From BJHQ01 sp964654285 (lineage in GTDB: Bacteria; Planctomycetota; UBA11346), in assembly GCA_964654285.1 (NCBI GenBank), contig CAZZJC010000027.1:1-64000 (forward strand): 64,000 nucleotides of DNA. The letters are read 5' to 3'. Position numbers and translations under genes: made by a program. How positions within the stretch are numbered: the stretch's first letter is position 1; each line of letters begins with the position of its first letter. The notes below the pieces were generated by a model that was not told the DNA's origin, made no database searches, and worked only from the letters and a program-made list of their open reading frames with translations. Positions 9,671-18,458 of this stretch are shown piece after piece.

Positions 9671-10609
9671 ATGGCCATGATCGACGCTGTCTTGCGGCGG
9701 ACCGCAGGGGTGATCGGTCGGATCCGTGGCGCCATCGGCCGCCGGCTCGACCATGGCACCACGCTGTCCGGCGACCTGCGCTCCACCCGGCAGGAACGCT
9801 TGGCGGTGATCCTGGCCGGTTACAAATCCGCCCTTTGGGATCTCACCTTGACTCGATTTCCTCGCGGCGGAGACGGGATCGATATCTGCCTCGTCGGCGC
9901 CGGACGGGTGGAACCTCGTCTCGTCGAGATAGCCAAGGCCAAGGGATGGTCCTACCTGCACACCCCTAAGCGCTGGCCGGCGCCAGCGTTGAATGCCGCG
10001 ATCGCCCGCCATCCCGAGGCGCGATGGATCCATAAACTCGATGAGGACATGATCCTGCCAGCGGGTTATTTCGACCGCATGGCGGCAGGCTACCGGAGGA
10101 TCGACGCGACCGGATTGGTGCAACTCGGATTCCTGGCCCCGCTGATCAACGTCAACGGGTATGGCTATGTCCATGTGCTGAGGCAACTCGGGGCCGATGC
10201 CGCCTACCGTGAGCGGTTCGGTGAACTACGCCATGCGGCCGGCGGGATCCACGCCCACTATGATGGTGAGGCGGCCCGGTTCATCTGGCGCCAATGCCTG
10301 CCGTTCGATGCCGTCGCCGCCCGTTTCGCCTCTGCACCGTGGACATGGTCGATGGTCCCGCATCGCTTCTCGATCGGGGCGGTCCTGCTCGAACGCGGCT
10401 TCTGGGAGGACATCGGCGGCTTCCATCGTCCTTTCGCGGGGCCGCTGCTGGGGCCGGATGAGGAGCACCTGTGCCGGAACTGCGTCGAGCGGTCGCGGGT
10501 GATGGCGGTGGATCACAGCATCCTCGCCGGGCATTTCTCCTTTGGTCCGCAAGAAGCGGCGATGCTGGCGATCCTGCCTGAGATCCGTGCCGGTCTCGCC
10601 GTGGCCTGA
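9671..10609 (+). CDS. glycosyltransferase-like protein of the glycan cluster
   Basis: 312 residues. I do not recognise a precise family, but the middle has a GT-A-like nucleotide-sugar site, HKLDEDMILPAGYF (about residues 116-129, a DED equivalent of the DXD motif). Later come GAVLLERGFWEDIGGFHRPF and GPDEEHLC, which resemble the acceptor/base region of GT2 enzymes. The start MAMIDAV at 9671 has AAGGCGG upstream. It is followed 2 bp later by a clear GT2 gene and preceded by glf, so it probably transfers a sugar onto the same lipid-linked glycan. Substrate unknown. Confidence 0.65.
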   Translation: MAMIDAVLRRTAGVIGRIRGAIGRRLDHGTTLSGDLRSTRQERLAVILAGYKSALWDLTLTRFPRGGDGIDICLVGAGRVEPRLVEIAKAKGWSYLHTPKRWPAPALNAAIARHPEARWIHKLDEDMILPAGYFDRMAAGYRRIDATGLVQLGFLAPLINVNGYGYVHVLRQLGADAAYRERFGELRHAAGGIHAHYDGEAARFIWRQCLPFDAVAARFASAPWTWSMVPHRFSIGAVLLERGFWEDIGGFHRPFAGPLLGPDEEHLCRNCVERSRVMAVDHSILAGHFSFGPQEAAMLAILPEIRAGLAVA

Positions 10610-10611
10610 AC

Positions 10612-11544
10612 ATGTCCACCACGCTCCATGGTTCGGTCGCTGCGGTCGTGGTCACCCGGAACCGGTCGGCGCTCCTGCGCCGCTGCCTGGAAGCGCTCCA
10701 GCGCCAGACCCGTCGCCCCGATCGCGTGCTGGTCATCGACAACGCCTCCACGGACGGGACCGCTGCCATCCTCGATGCCTTCGTGGCGGCCGAGCCGGCA
10801 TGGGTCAGCCGTTGCCGGCTGGAACGCAACAGCGGTGGCGCGGGCGGATTCGCCCACGGGACCGCCCTCGCCTTTCGCGAAGGCCATGACTGGTGCTGGC
10901 TGATGGATGACGACTGCATCCCGGAACCCGAGGCGCTTGCCGCCCTGCTCGACGGATATGACAGCTTTCCTGCGGAGCGGAAGCCGGTCCTGCTCGCCAG
11001 TCGGGTGGAATGGACGGATGGCCATCTCCACCCGATGAACCTGGTTGCGGTGAAGCAGCGCTTCGCCCATGAGGAACTCTGGTTGGCCGCCAGCAGGGGG
11101 ATGCTGAGCATCCGTTCGGCGACGTTCGTCTCACTCCTGGTCGCCAGGAGGGCGATCGATCGCTATGGCCTGCCGCTGCCTGCGTATTTCCTCTGGAACG
11201 ACGATGTCGAGTTCACCGCCCGCATCCTGCGCCACGAATTCGGGGTCGCCGTCCCGGCCAGCCGGGTGCTGCACGCCACGGACCGTCGCTATGGGACGCA
11301 TGACGCCGCTCCCGCCCGGTATTTCTTCTACGTCCGCAATCAGCTGTTCATGCTGCTGTGGAGCCGCAGCCATGATCGCATGGAGAAGATCTACATCGCG
11401 CAGATGCTGACCCTCAACTGCCTCGGGTACTGGGGACGGCGGTGGCTGAATCCCGTGGTTGCCTGGTACTACGCCAAGGCCGTCTGCCAGGCGATCACCC
11501 ATCGCCCGAAACCGTTGCATCCCGACAGCTGGACTGGGCCGTGA
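10612..11544 (+). CDS. GT2 family glycosyltransferase (galactofuranosyl-/rhamnosyltransferase type)
   Basis: 310 residues with an N-terminal GT-A fold. Motifs are VVVTRNRSALLRRCLEAL, VLVIDNASTDGT, NSGGAGGFAHG, the metal-binding WLMDDDCIPEPEAL and LWNDDVEFTARI. The GGAGGF and W-DDVE motifs are shared with GlfT-type galactofuranosyltransferases and rhamnosyltransferases. With glf two genes upstream, galactofuranosyl transfer is plausible but is inference. The C-terminal third is hydrophobic/aromatic and may sit on the membrane. It overlaps the next gene by 4 bp (GTGA). Confidence 0.87.
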   Translation: MSTTLHGSVAAVVVTRNRSALLRRCLEALQRQTRRPDRVLVIDNASTDGTAAILDAFVAAEPAWVSRCRLERNSGGAGGFAHGTALAFREGHDWCWLMDDDCIPEPEALAALLDGYDSFPAERKPVLLASRVEWTDGHLHPMNLVAVKQRFAHEELWLAASRGMLSIRSATFVSLLVARRAIDRYGLPLPAYFLWNDDVEFTARILRHEFGVAVPASRVLHATDRRYGTHDAAPARYFFYVRNQLFMLLWSRSHDRMEKIYIAQMLTLNCLGYWGRRWLNPVVAWYYAKAVCQAITHRPKPLHPDSWTGP

Positions 11545-12902
11545 TACGCAACGTCTGGGCCGTGGCCGTGGCCTGGAACCAGCGGGCCGACATCGAACGT
11601 CTTGTCCACGCGATCCCCTCCGCTGGACATGCCGACCTGCATCTCCTGGTGGTGGACAACGCTTCGACCGATGGCACCGCCGAGGCGCTGGCAGCATTCG
11701 CACCCAACGTCACCGTGCTGCGGCTGCCTATGAATCAGGGCGGGGCCGGGGGGTTCAACGCCGGCATGCGAGCGGCCCTGGCCGCCGGCGCAGAGGCGAT
11801 CTGGCTGCTTGATGGCGATGCATGCCCGGCACCGCAGGCGCTGCCGCCGCTGCTCGCCGTGCTGGAGGCAGAGCCTCGGACCGTCATGGTCGGCAGCCGG
11901 ATCATCATGGATGGACCTCCCGGGCTGGTGCAGGAATGCGGTGGGCGGATCACGGTGCAGGGGCACCTCGCCCCCAACCACCGACTCGCCGATCCCCAGG
12001 CGGTCCTGGCCGATGGGCCGGTCGACTATGTGGCGGCCTGTTCCGTGCTGGTGCGCAGTTCGGCGCTGACCGACATCGGTCTGATGGATGGGCGCTTCTT
12101 CGTCTTCTTTGATGATATCGAGTGGTGCTGCCGGGCCCGCACCTTGGGTTGGACCATCCGCACCGCCGCGGACTCGCGGGTCTTCCATCGCTTCAATGCC
12201 GGCAAGGCGGACACACCACAGCGGGTTTATTACCTTTGGCGGAATGCGCTGCTCTGGCAGTCCTGGTGCCGGCCAGGTCGGCTGGCGCTGTGGCGCAAGG
12301 CGATCGATCTCCACATCCAGATCCGACTCTGGCGCCAAGCAGGTCGCCCAGCGCTGGCCCGGGCGGCACGACAAGGCATCGTGGATGCCCTGCGGTTGCG
12401 CCTGGGACGTCGCGATCTTGACGCGGCGCCGGCGCCTGACGCTCCGGATCCCGGGCCACTCCCCGCCGGCGCAATCCTGGTCCTCGCGGTGGGACGGCAT
12501 GCCGATGCCATCGGCTGCCTGCTCTGGTGCGTGGCCCATCTGACGGACCGTCAGGTCACCCTGGTCTGTGAGCCGGAGATCCGTCGACTGGGCGGCGCCC
12601 CTGCTGAATGGACGTTCATCTCCTGGGAACCTTCTGCCCTTGGATCCATCGAAGCACGGTTGCACCAGCAGGGGTTTTCGGCGGTGATCGTAGCCGAGAA
12701 CCAGATCCCGCTCGCTGCGATCCACGGGCCCCGCTGGTGCTGGAATGGCCATCGGCTGATTCCCGGGGTGCGACCGCCCACCCGATGCGGCCGTTGGAGC
12801 CGGCGGTTGATGGCGGTTTTTCGCGCGACGTGGGACTGCTGCAGGCTGTTGGCCGCCCACCGGCCAGATGCTTGGGAACAGCGGGATCGCCACCAGCCAT
12901 GA
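11541..12902 (+). CDS. GT2 family glycosyltransferase with C-terminal extension
   Basis: 453 residues from a GTG start that overlaps the previous stop (GTGA). The GT2 core covers about residues 1-270: VAVAWNQRADIERLVHAI, LLVVDNASTDGT, NQGGAGGFNAGM, WLLDGDACPAPQAL, FFVFFDDIEWCCRA. It is clearly paralogous to the preceding gene. The last roughly 150 residues form an extra domain (ILVLAVGRHADAIGCLL, then FSAVIVAENQIPLAAIH) of unknown role. The frame is open 33 codons further upstream, but that would overlap the previous gene deeply, so the coupled GTG was preferred. It overlaps the Wzm-type gene by ATGA. Confidence 0.85.
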   Translation: MIRNVWAVAVAWNQRADIERLVHAIPSAGHADLHLLVVDNASTDGTAEALAAFAPNVTVLRLPMNQGGAGGFNAGMRAALAAGAEAIWLLDGDACPAPQALPPLLAVLEAEPRTVMVGSRIIMDGPPGLVQECGGRITVQGHLAPNHRLADPQAVLADGPVDYVAACSVLVRSSALTDIGLMDGRFFVFFDDIEWCCRARTLGWTIRTAADSRVFHRFNAGKADTPQRVYYLWRNALLWQSWCRPGRLALWRKAIDLHIQIRLWRQAGRPALARAARQGIVDALRLRLGRRDLDAAPAPDAPDPGPLPAGAILVLAVGRHADAIGCLLWCVAHLTDRQVTLVCEPEIRRLGGAPAEWTFISWEPSALGSIEARLHQQGFSAVIVAENQIPLAAIHGPRWCWNGHRLIPGVRPPTRCGRWSRRLMAVFRATWDCCRLLAAHRPDAWEQRDRHQP

Positions 12903-13717
12903 GCATTACACGCATCACCCCCGCCGGCACCGCCGGTTCCTATCTCGCCGACTGCTGGCGGCGGCGCGAATTGCTGTGGTTCTTCGCGCGGCGGGATCTG
13001 GTGGTGCGCTACCGGCAGACGCTGCTCGGGGTGGCGTGGGTGCTGATCCGGCCGGTGCTGGCGATGGGGGTGTTCGGATTCCTGTTCGGCACCGTGGCCC
13101 GGCTGGATTCGCATGGGCTGCCGTATCCCCTGCTGGTGCTGGTCGGGATGCTGCCCTGGCAGTTCTTCGCCTCCGTCCTGTCCGAGGGCGCGGGGTCGGT
13201 GGCGGGCAATCCCGCCCTGGTCACCAAGGTGTGGTTTCCGCGCCTGCTGATGCCGGCCTCGGGGCTGCTGCTCAACAGCGCGGATCTGCTGGTGAATCTC
13301 GGCTTCCTCGCGCTGGTCATGGCGTGGTACGGCATCGCGCCGCCGTGGCAGGCGGTGTTCGCGCCGCTGGCGTTCCTGCTTGTGGCGATGTGCGCGCTGG
13401 GGGCGGCGCTGTGGTTCTCGGCGCTGACCGTGCGCTACCGCGATGTGCGGGCGCTGGTGCCGGTGCTGCTCCAGTTCGGCATCCTGGCCACGCCGGTGGC
13501 GTTCACCATCGCGGCGCTGCCGAACGAGTGGCGCTGGTGGGCGTGGCTCAACCCGCTCGCCGGCCCGGTCGAATGGCTGCGCTGGTGCCTGCTGCCGGGG
13601 ACGGTGATGCCGGGGCCGAAGGCGCTGACCCTGAGCGTCGCCGGGGCGACGGTGCTGCTGATCAGCGGCTACTGGTTCTTCCGCCGCGCCGAATCCCGCT
13701 TCGCGGACGTGATCTGA
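12899..13717 (+). CDS. wzm: ABC-2 type polysaccharide export permease (Wzm-like)
   Basis: Inner-membrane channel half that exports a completed lipid-linked glycan with the ATPase encoded next. 272 residues, about six hydrophobic helices. Diagnostic ABC-2 sequence is LLWFFARRDLVVRYRQTLLG (amphipathic N-terminus), WVLIRPVLAMGVFGFLF and FFASVLSEGAGSVAGNPALV. The C-terminus RRAESRFADVI is typical of Wzm/TagG/KpsM proteins. The ATG overlaps the preceding stop (ATGA), and wzt starts 1 bp after its stop. Confidence 0.9.
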   Translation: MSITRITPAGTAGSYLADCWRRRELLWFFARRDLVVRYRQTLLGVAWVLIRPVLAMGVFGFLFGTVARLDSHGLPYPLLVLVGMLPWQFFASVLSEGAGSVAGNPALVTKVWFPRLLMPASGLLLNSADLLVNLGFLALVMAWYGIAPPWQAVFAPLAFLLVAMCALGAALWFSALTVRYRDVRALVPVLLQFGILATPVAFTIAALPNEWRWWAWLNPLAGPVEWLRWCLLPGTVMPGPKALTLSVAGATVLLISGYWFFRRAESRFADVI

Positions 13718-13718
13718 C

Positions 13719-14510
13719 ATGGCTGCTGCTGCCGACCCCACTGGCGCCGATCTGCCCGACGATCTCGCCCTGCGCATCCGCGGCCTGGGCAAGAGCTATC
13801 GCATCCATGACGCGTGGTTGCCGGGAATTTCGATCAAGGATGACATCAGCCGCCTGCTGACCCTGCGCTGGTTGTGGGCTCCGAGCGGCACGCGGCAGTT
13901 CCAGGCTCTCGCCGGGGTCGACCTCGACGTGCGGCCGGGCGAGGTGCTGGGACTCGTCGGCGGCAACGGCGCGGGCAAGAGCACCCTGCTCAAGCTGCTC
14001 TGCCGCATCACCCCGCCCAGCGCGGGCAGCATCGTCTTCCGCGGTCGCGTCGCGGCGGTGCTGGAGGTCGGCACCGGCTTCCACCCCGACCTGTCGGGAC
14101 GCGAGAACATCTACCTGAACGGGGCGATCCTTGGCCTGCGCCGGAGCGAGATCAACGCGCGTTTCGCGGACATCGTCGCCTTCGCCGAGATCGGCGAATT
14201 CCTGGATGAACCGGTGAAGCACTATTCGTCGGGGATGTACGTGCGCCTCGCGTTCGCCATCGCGGCGCACCTCGATCCCGACATCCTGGTCATCGACGAG
14301 GTGCTGGCGGTGGGCGACGAGCGCTTCCGCGCCAAATGCCTGGCGCACGTGCGCGAGCGCTTCCGCGAGCGGGCGGTGATCCTGGTCTCGCACGATATGG
14401 AGGCGCTGCAGAGCATCTGCACCCGCGCCGTGCTGCTCGACCGTGGCCGCATCGCCTTTGACGGCGCGGTGGACGAGGCCATCGCGCGCTACCGCGCGAC
14501 CGGGGGTTGA
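13719..14510 (+). CDS. wzt: ABC polysaccharide export ATPase (Wzt-like)
   Basis: ATPase that powers the Wzm-type channel. 263 residues. Walker A GGNGAGKST at 81-89, the VEVGTGFHPDLSGREN stretch typical of Wzt/TagH, signature YSSGMYVRL, Walker B DILVIDEV and switch His in LVSHDMEAL. It ends soon after the ATPase core. There is no C-terminal carbohydrate-binding domain of the kind that reads terminal modifications in some O-antigen systems, so chain-length sensing must be done otherwise. Confidence 0.93.
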   Translation: MAAAADPTGADLPDDLALRIRGLGKSYRIHDAWLPGISIKDDISRLLTLRWLWAPSGTRQFQALAGVDLDVRPGEVLGLVGGNGAGKSTLLKLLCRITPPSAGSIVFRGRVAAVLEVGTGFHPDLSGRENIYLNGAILGLRRSEINARFADIVAFAEIGEFLDEPVKHYSSGMYVRLAFAIAAHLDPDILVIDEVLAVGDERFRAKCLAHVRERFRERAVILVSHDMEALQSICTRAVLLDRGRIAFDGAVDEAIARYRATGG

Positions 14511-14515
14511 GGCGC

Positions 14516-15334
14516 GTGGCGGGACTCGCCTTCCTCATCCCGACCCGCGACCGCCATGCGGTGCTGGCGCGCAGCCTGCCTGGCGTGGTCGCGGCGGCCC
14601 GGCGGGTCGGCGCGCCGGTGCTGATCTGCGATCAATCGCCGCAGGCGTTCCCCGCCCAGGCCGGGATCACGGTGCTGCACCGGCCGGATCTCGGCGGCCT
14701 GCCGGCTGCGCGCAACGCGCTGCTGGCGGCGACCGCCGCCGATCTCGTCTGCTTCCTCGATGACGACACCGATGTCGCGGGGGATTTCGCCGAGGTGCTG
14801 TCGCGGCTGGCCGCCTGCGAACCGGACTGCGCGGGCTGGGGGCCGGTGGTCGAGACACGGCCGTTGGCGGTACGCCGGCTGCATCGCCTGGCCCATCTCG
14901 GCGGCTTCCGCGACGAGCGCCGGCTGACCGCCCGGCGCGCGGACCGCGCGACCACCGCACTCTTCGGCTGCTGCTTCGCACTGCGGCGGCAGGCGGCGCT
15001 GGCGGTGGGCGGCTTCGATGCGCGCCGGCCCGGCTACGCCCTGGGCGAGGACCTCGACTGCTGCCGCCGGCTGGTCGCGGCGGGCTTCCGTCTGCGCTTC
15101 AGTGCCGCGTTGCGCGCGGTGCATCGGCGCGATGGGGCCGACCGCGCCGATGCATGGCGGCGCGGTCTGGCCAAAGGCGGTTTCCTGGTCTGGTGGGCGC
15201 GCCGGCACGGCGGGCCGACCCCGGCGACGCCGGTCCATCTGGCGCTGGCGCTCGCGGCGGCGGCTTCCGGACGGGGCGCGGAGCCGGCCCGGCCGCTGGC
15301 GGTGCTGGCGGCGGCCTGGCGGTCGCTGGGGTGA
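14516..15334 (+). CDS. GT2 family glycosyltransferase, last gene of the glycan cluster
   Basis: 272 residues from GTG 14516, which has GGGGG nine bases upstream. TTG 14507, overlapping the wzt stop, is an alternative. GT-A motifs are AFLIPTRDRHAVLARSL, VLICDQSP, LGGLPAARNALL, LVCFLDDDTDV and GYALGEDLDCCRRLVAAGF. The single conserved Cys-rich patch LFGCCFALRR lies before the acceptor loop. It directly follows the exporter genes, so it probably acts in assembly of the same glycan. Acceptor and donor are unknown. Confidence 0.82.
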   Translation: MAGLAFLIPTRDRHAVLARSLPGVVAAARRVGAPVLICDQSPQAFPAQAGITVLHRPDLGGLPAARNALLAATAADLVCFLDDDTDVAGDFAEVLSRLAACEPDCAGWGPVVETRPLAVRRLHRLAHLGGFRDERRLTARRADRATTALFGCCFALRRQAALAVGGFDARRPGYALGEDLDCCRRLVAAGFRLRFSAALRAVHRRDGADRADAWRRGLAKGGFLVWWARRHGGPTPATPVHLALALAAAASGRGAEPARPLAVLAAAWRSLG

Positions 15335-15377
15335 AAATAGCGGCGACCGTAGCGTGCGCTCGCGGGCCTCAAGCGAA

Positions 15378-15399
15378 AACCGCCTTGAAAAGGGCGGTT
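15378..15399 (+). terminator. hairpin after the glycan cluster
   Basis: A 7-bp stem (AACCGCC / GGCGGTT) with an 8-nt A-rich loop lies 44 bp after the last glycosyltransferase. There is no T-run. It is a plausible end of the 8394-15334 transcript, and the remaining bases to pgi show a second small C/G hairpin at 15480-15496. Confidence 0.35.
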
Positions 15400-15557
15400 G
15401 CAATCCTTAGAGTGCGGCACCTCCCGAACCCGGATCTAAGCTGGGGTCCGGTAAGGAGTTCGGTTGTCGCATCTCGCTAGCTTCCCCGCCGGGGGAGCGG
15501 AGCTGCGGCGGCCAGGCGCCGAGGACCAGCCCAGCGATCGGACAGGGGAAGCACATC

Positions 15558-16952
15558 ATGACCATCACCCTGGACTACACGAACTGCCTGATGGAGGCGA
15601 TCGGCGCCACCCATGGGCTGACCAAGCCCGAGGTCGACACCCTGGTCGCGAAGTTCCCCAAGCACCACGAGTCGATCGATGAGATGCGCGCCAATGGCGA
15701 GAGCTGCTTCTTCGACCTGCCCTACCAGAAGCAGGACGAGCTGAACGCCCTGCTAAAGAAGCACCACGGCCGCTGGGACAACCTGGTGATCCTGGGGTGC
15801 GGCGGCTCGGTCGCGACCGCACGCAGCCTGTTCGGGGCGCTCGCGCACCGCTTCCACAACGAACTCGAACCGAAGGCGCGCAAGAACGCGCCGCGCGTGT
15901 TCTTCCTCGGCAATGCCGATCCCAAGTCGATCGAGGACCTGTTCGCCACGGTCGATCCCAAGAAGACGCTGTTCCAAATCAACAGCCGCTCCGGCACCAC
16001 GGCCGAGAGCATCGGACTGTTCCTCTTCCTCATCGACCTGCTCAAGAAGAAGGCCGGCAAGGGCGGACCCTCCGCCCACATGATCCTGGTCACCGACCGC
16101 GAGAAGAGCCCGCTCAACGAGATCGCCAAGCAGGAGAAGATCGACACCCTGCCCTTCCCGAGCAATCTCGCCGGGCGTTTCGCGGTGCTCGGCAATCCCA
16201 CCTTGTTCATGGCGGGGATGATCAACCTTTCGATCCCGGAGCTGCTGCGCGGCGGCGCCGAGATGGACAAGCACTGCCGCCACGGCGATCCGCACGCCAA
16301 CCCGGCGTACATGCATTCGCTCATCCACTACCTGCTCACCCGAAAGCGTCGCAAGACCATCCACGCGACCTTCCCCTTCAGCGACCGCCTGGGCGCGGTG
16401 GCGCAGTGGTACAACCACCTGCTCGCGGTCAGCCTGGGCAAGATGAACAACCGCAAGGGCAAGGCCGTCCACGTCGGCCCCAGCCCGGAGATGGGCGTCG
16501 GCAGCTTCGACCAGCACGGCCAGCAGCAGCTCTATGCCGAAGGCCCGTTCGACAAGGTGGTGACCTTCATCACCGTGCGCGACCACGGGGCGAAGGTCAT
16601 CATCCCCGCGAGCCAGCCGAAGCTCGAATCCGCAGCGTACCTGGGCAACGTCGACTTCGCGACCGTGCTCGCCAACGCGCAGATCGGGTCCGAGCACCAC
16701 ATCACCGCGAGCGGCCGGCCCAACATGGCGATCGCCATCGACAAGGTCGACGAGGCCAACGTGGTCGGCCTGTACTACCTCTTCATGCTGTCGACCGTGA
16801 TGAGCGCCGAGCTGTACGGCATCGACCCCTTCGACCAGCCCGGCGTCGAGCACGGCAAGCAGGCGACCTTCGCCCAGTTCGGCCGGCCCGGCTTCGAGGA
16901 TCTCGCGAACCGGCTGAAGGACTACCGCGCCAAGCCCAGGCGCATCTGCTGA
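15558..16952 (+). CDS. pgi: glucose-6-phosphate isomerase
   Basis: Interconverts glucose-6-phosphate and fructose-6-phosphate in the cytosol. 464 residues, close to the short Bacillus-type PGI. The SIS-fold sugar-phosphate loop reads LGCGGSVATARSL and INSRSGTTAES. PGI signatures follow: GRFAVLGNPTLFMAGM, FPFSDRLGAVAQWYNHLLAVSLGK, GSFDQHGQQQLYAEG and the C-terminal DPFDQPGVEHGK. GGGGAA lies about seven bases before the ATG. It is preceded by a 220-bp non-coding stretch and is not clearly in an operon with the glycan genes. Confidence 0.95.
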   Translation: MTITLDYTNCLMEAIGATHGLTKPEVDTLVAKFPKHHESIDEMRANGESCFFDLPYQKQDELNALLKKHHGRWDNLVILGCGGSVATARSLFGALAHRFHNELEPKARKNAPRVFFLGNADPKSIEDLFATVDPKKTLFQINSRSGTTAESIGLFLFLIDLLKKKAGKGGPSAHMILVTDREKSPLNEIAKQEKIDTLPFPSNLAGRFAVLGNPTLFMAGMINLSIPELLRGGAEMDKHCRHGDPHANPAYMHSLIHYLLTRKRRKTIHATFPFSDRLGAVAQWYNHLLAVSLGKMNNRKGKAVHVGPSPEMGVGSFDQHGQQQLYAEGPFDKVVTFITVRDHGAKVIIPASQPKLESAAYLGNVDFATVLANAQIGSEHHITASGRPNMAIAIDKVDEANVVGLYYLFMLSTVMSAELYGIDPFDQPGVEHGKQATFAQFGRPGFEDLANRLKDYRAKPRRIC

Positions 16953-16986
16953 AGGCCGACGTCCGACTGCACAGCGGGCGGCATCC

Positions 16987-17005
16987 GGCTGGAGCGTCCA
17001 GCCGC
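16987..17005 (+). terminator. hairpin after pgi
   Basis: An 8-bp perfect stem (CGGCTGGA / TCCAGCCG) with a 3-nt loop, 34 bp after the pgi stop. No T-tract. It could be a terminator or simply a G+C hairpin. Confidence 0.35.
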
Positions 17006-17119
17006 GGTTGGTAGCGGCTGCAAGCGGCGGGGCGATGGACGGCTTGCACTCCGCTTCCGACACGGCGATAACGCCGCCACCAGGGTCAAGCCCGTTGCCG
17101 GCCCGAGGCGGAGGACTCC

Positions 17120-17845
17120 GTGAACGCGTTCCAGATCATCAGCCTGATCCTGCTCGTCCTGGGCGTTGCGAACCTGGTGCGGGCCCTGTGGTCTGCCGGC
17201 TACCTCACCGCCCTGGCGGGGTCGGCCCAGGTCAACCGCACCCGGCCGGTAGCGCGTCCGGTCCCGGCGCGGCCTGCGACGCCGGCGGTCAAACCGCCGG
17301 TGGTGCCGCGCGCGGTGCCGCCGATCGCCAGCAAGGAATCCACCCACGAACTGCCGCCGGTCGCTGCCCCGGTCAAACCCGCCTTCAAGCCGGCTCCCGT
17401 CAAGCCGGCCGCGAAGGCGACCACGGATGATGACGCTGCTGCCGAATCGCTCTTCGCCGGCCTTGAGGCCAAGCCGGCCGCGCCGGTGGATCCGGCCCAG
17501 GAGGCCACGCGCAAGGCCAGCCGCCTCGCGGAGCTGGGCTTCCATCACTCGATCGACACCCAGGCGGCCAAACCACTGCCGGAAGAGGCCAAGCCGCGCA
17601 CCCAGACCGCCGAACTGGACGACATCCTCAAGCGCATCGACAAGGTGCTGGCGGATTCCGTGCCCGCCAGCGCCGCGCCCGCTGCGACGCCAGCCCCGCC
17701 GGCCGCGGCTCCGCTGCCGATCCCGTCGCCGACGCCGGTCGCGGCAGGCGATGACATCGCCGCGTCGCCAGCTCCAGCCGTGAAGATGCCGGAGCCGCGT
17801 CCGGTCACCGAGGATCCGGCGCCGGGGCAGCAGAAACTGTTCTGA
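17120..17845 (+). CDS. membrane-anchored Ala/Pro/Lys-rich protein, unknown function
   Basis: 241 residues from a GTG start preceded by GGAGG. Residues 4-33 (FQIISLILLVLGVANLVRAL and on) form a single N-terminal membrane segment. The rest is low-complexity Ala/Pro/Lys/Val sequence with a few more ordered stretches, such as ATRKASRLAELGFHHSID and ELDDILKRIDKVLAD, which could form short helices. The closing QQKLF resembles a clamp-binding-like pentapeptide (QL/KLF), though this is only a resemblance. No enzyme motif seen. Possibly a spacer or scaffold at the inner membrane. Confidence 0.7.
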   Translation: MNAFQIISLILLVLGVANLVRALWSAGYLTALAGSAQVNRTRPVARPVPARPATPAVKPPVVPRAVPPIASKESTHELPPVAAPVKPAFKPAPVKPAAKATTDDDAAAESLFAGLEAKPAAPVDPAQEATRKASRLAELGFHHSIDTQAAKPLPEEAKPRTQTAELDDILKRIDKVLADSVPASAAPAATPAPPAAAPLPIPSPTPVAAGDDIAASPAPAVKMPEPRPVTEDPAPGQQKLF

Positions 17846-17900
17846 TCTCGTCACCCGGATCCGGGGTTGCGTCCGGGGCGGCGGCTTCAGCATCCCGGCC

Positions 17901-18458
17901 ATGCCGCAGTTCGGCTCAACCACGGTGATCCCAGCGCGGGTCCGGCTGATCATGCTGGACTGCTTCGATACGCTGGTCGAGCACCAGGACTGGGTCTATC
18001 TGGCCCGGCGTGGCGTGGTGGAATTCCTGACGCATTTCTCGAAGAAGCGCAATGTCGCCCTGGTCGTGGTCAGTGACGCCGAGGAATCCGCGATCGTCGC
18101 CGCCCTCGATCAGGCCAGGCTCACCGGCTATTTCGGTCGCATCTACCATGCGGGCAACGCCAGCCAGGACCTCGGCCATGGGCGTCGGCGCAAGCGTCTG
18201 GACATCCCGATCGCCGACCTGGGCATCACCACCGCCGACGCCCTGTTCATCGGCGACAGCCCGGCGGATGCGGAGTCGGCCCGGTTCCACGGCATCCCCT
18301 TCATCCGGGTGCCGCGATCCGAGGACCGCGCGTTCACCTTCGCCAGCCTGATCACCGGACCGAGCAGCTACAACAGCGGCGACTTCTCTGCGGCCATGAT
18401 GAAATACTACCTTGGCGACGACAAGCCCACCGCCCCGCCATCCAAGCCAACCCGATGA
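17901..18458 (+). CDS. HAD-superfamily hydrolase
   Basis: 185-residue cytosolic phosphohydrolase-like protein. Motif I is MLDCFDTLV with the nucleophile Asp at about 20 and the +2 position Phe-Asp variant. Motif II is VVVSDAEES, with Ser followed by Asp, and motif IV is ALFIGDSPADAESARFHGIPFI. The motif order suits a small phosphatase of the phosphoglycolate-phosphatase kind. Substrate unknown. It overlaps plsC by 4 bp (ATGA), so it may belong to phospholipid or phosphate-ester metabolism. Confidence 0.8.
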   Translation: MPQFGSTTVIPARVRLIMLDCFDTLVEHQDWVYLARRGVVEFLTHFSKKRNVALVVVSDAEESAIVAALDQARLTGYFGRIYHAGNASQDLGHGRRRKRLDIPIADLGITTADALFIGDSPADAESARFHGIPFIRVPRSEDRAFTFASLITGPSSYNSGDFSAAMMKYYLGDDKPTAPPSKPTR

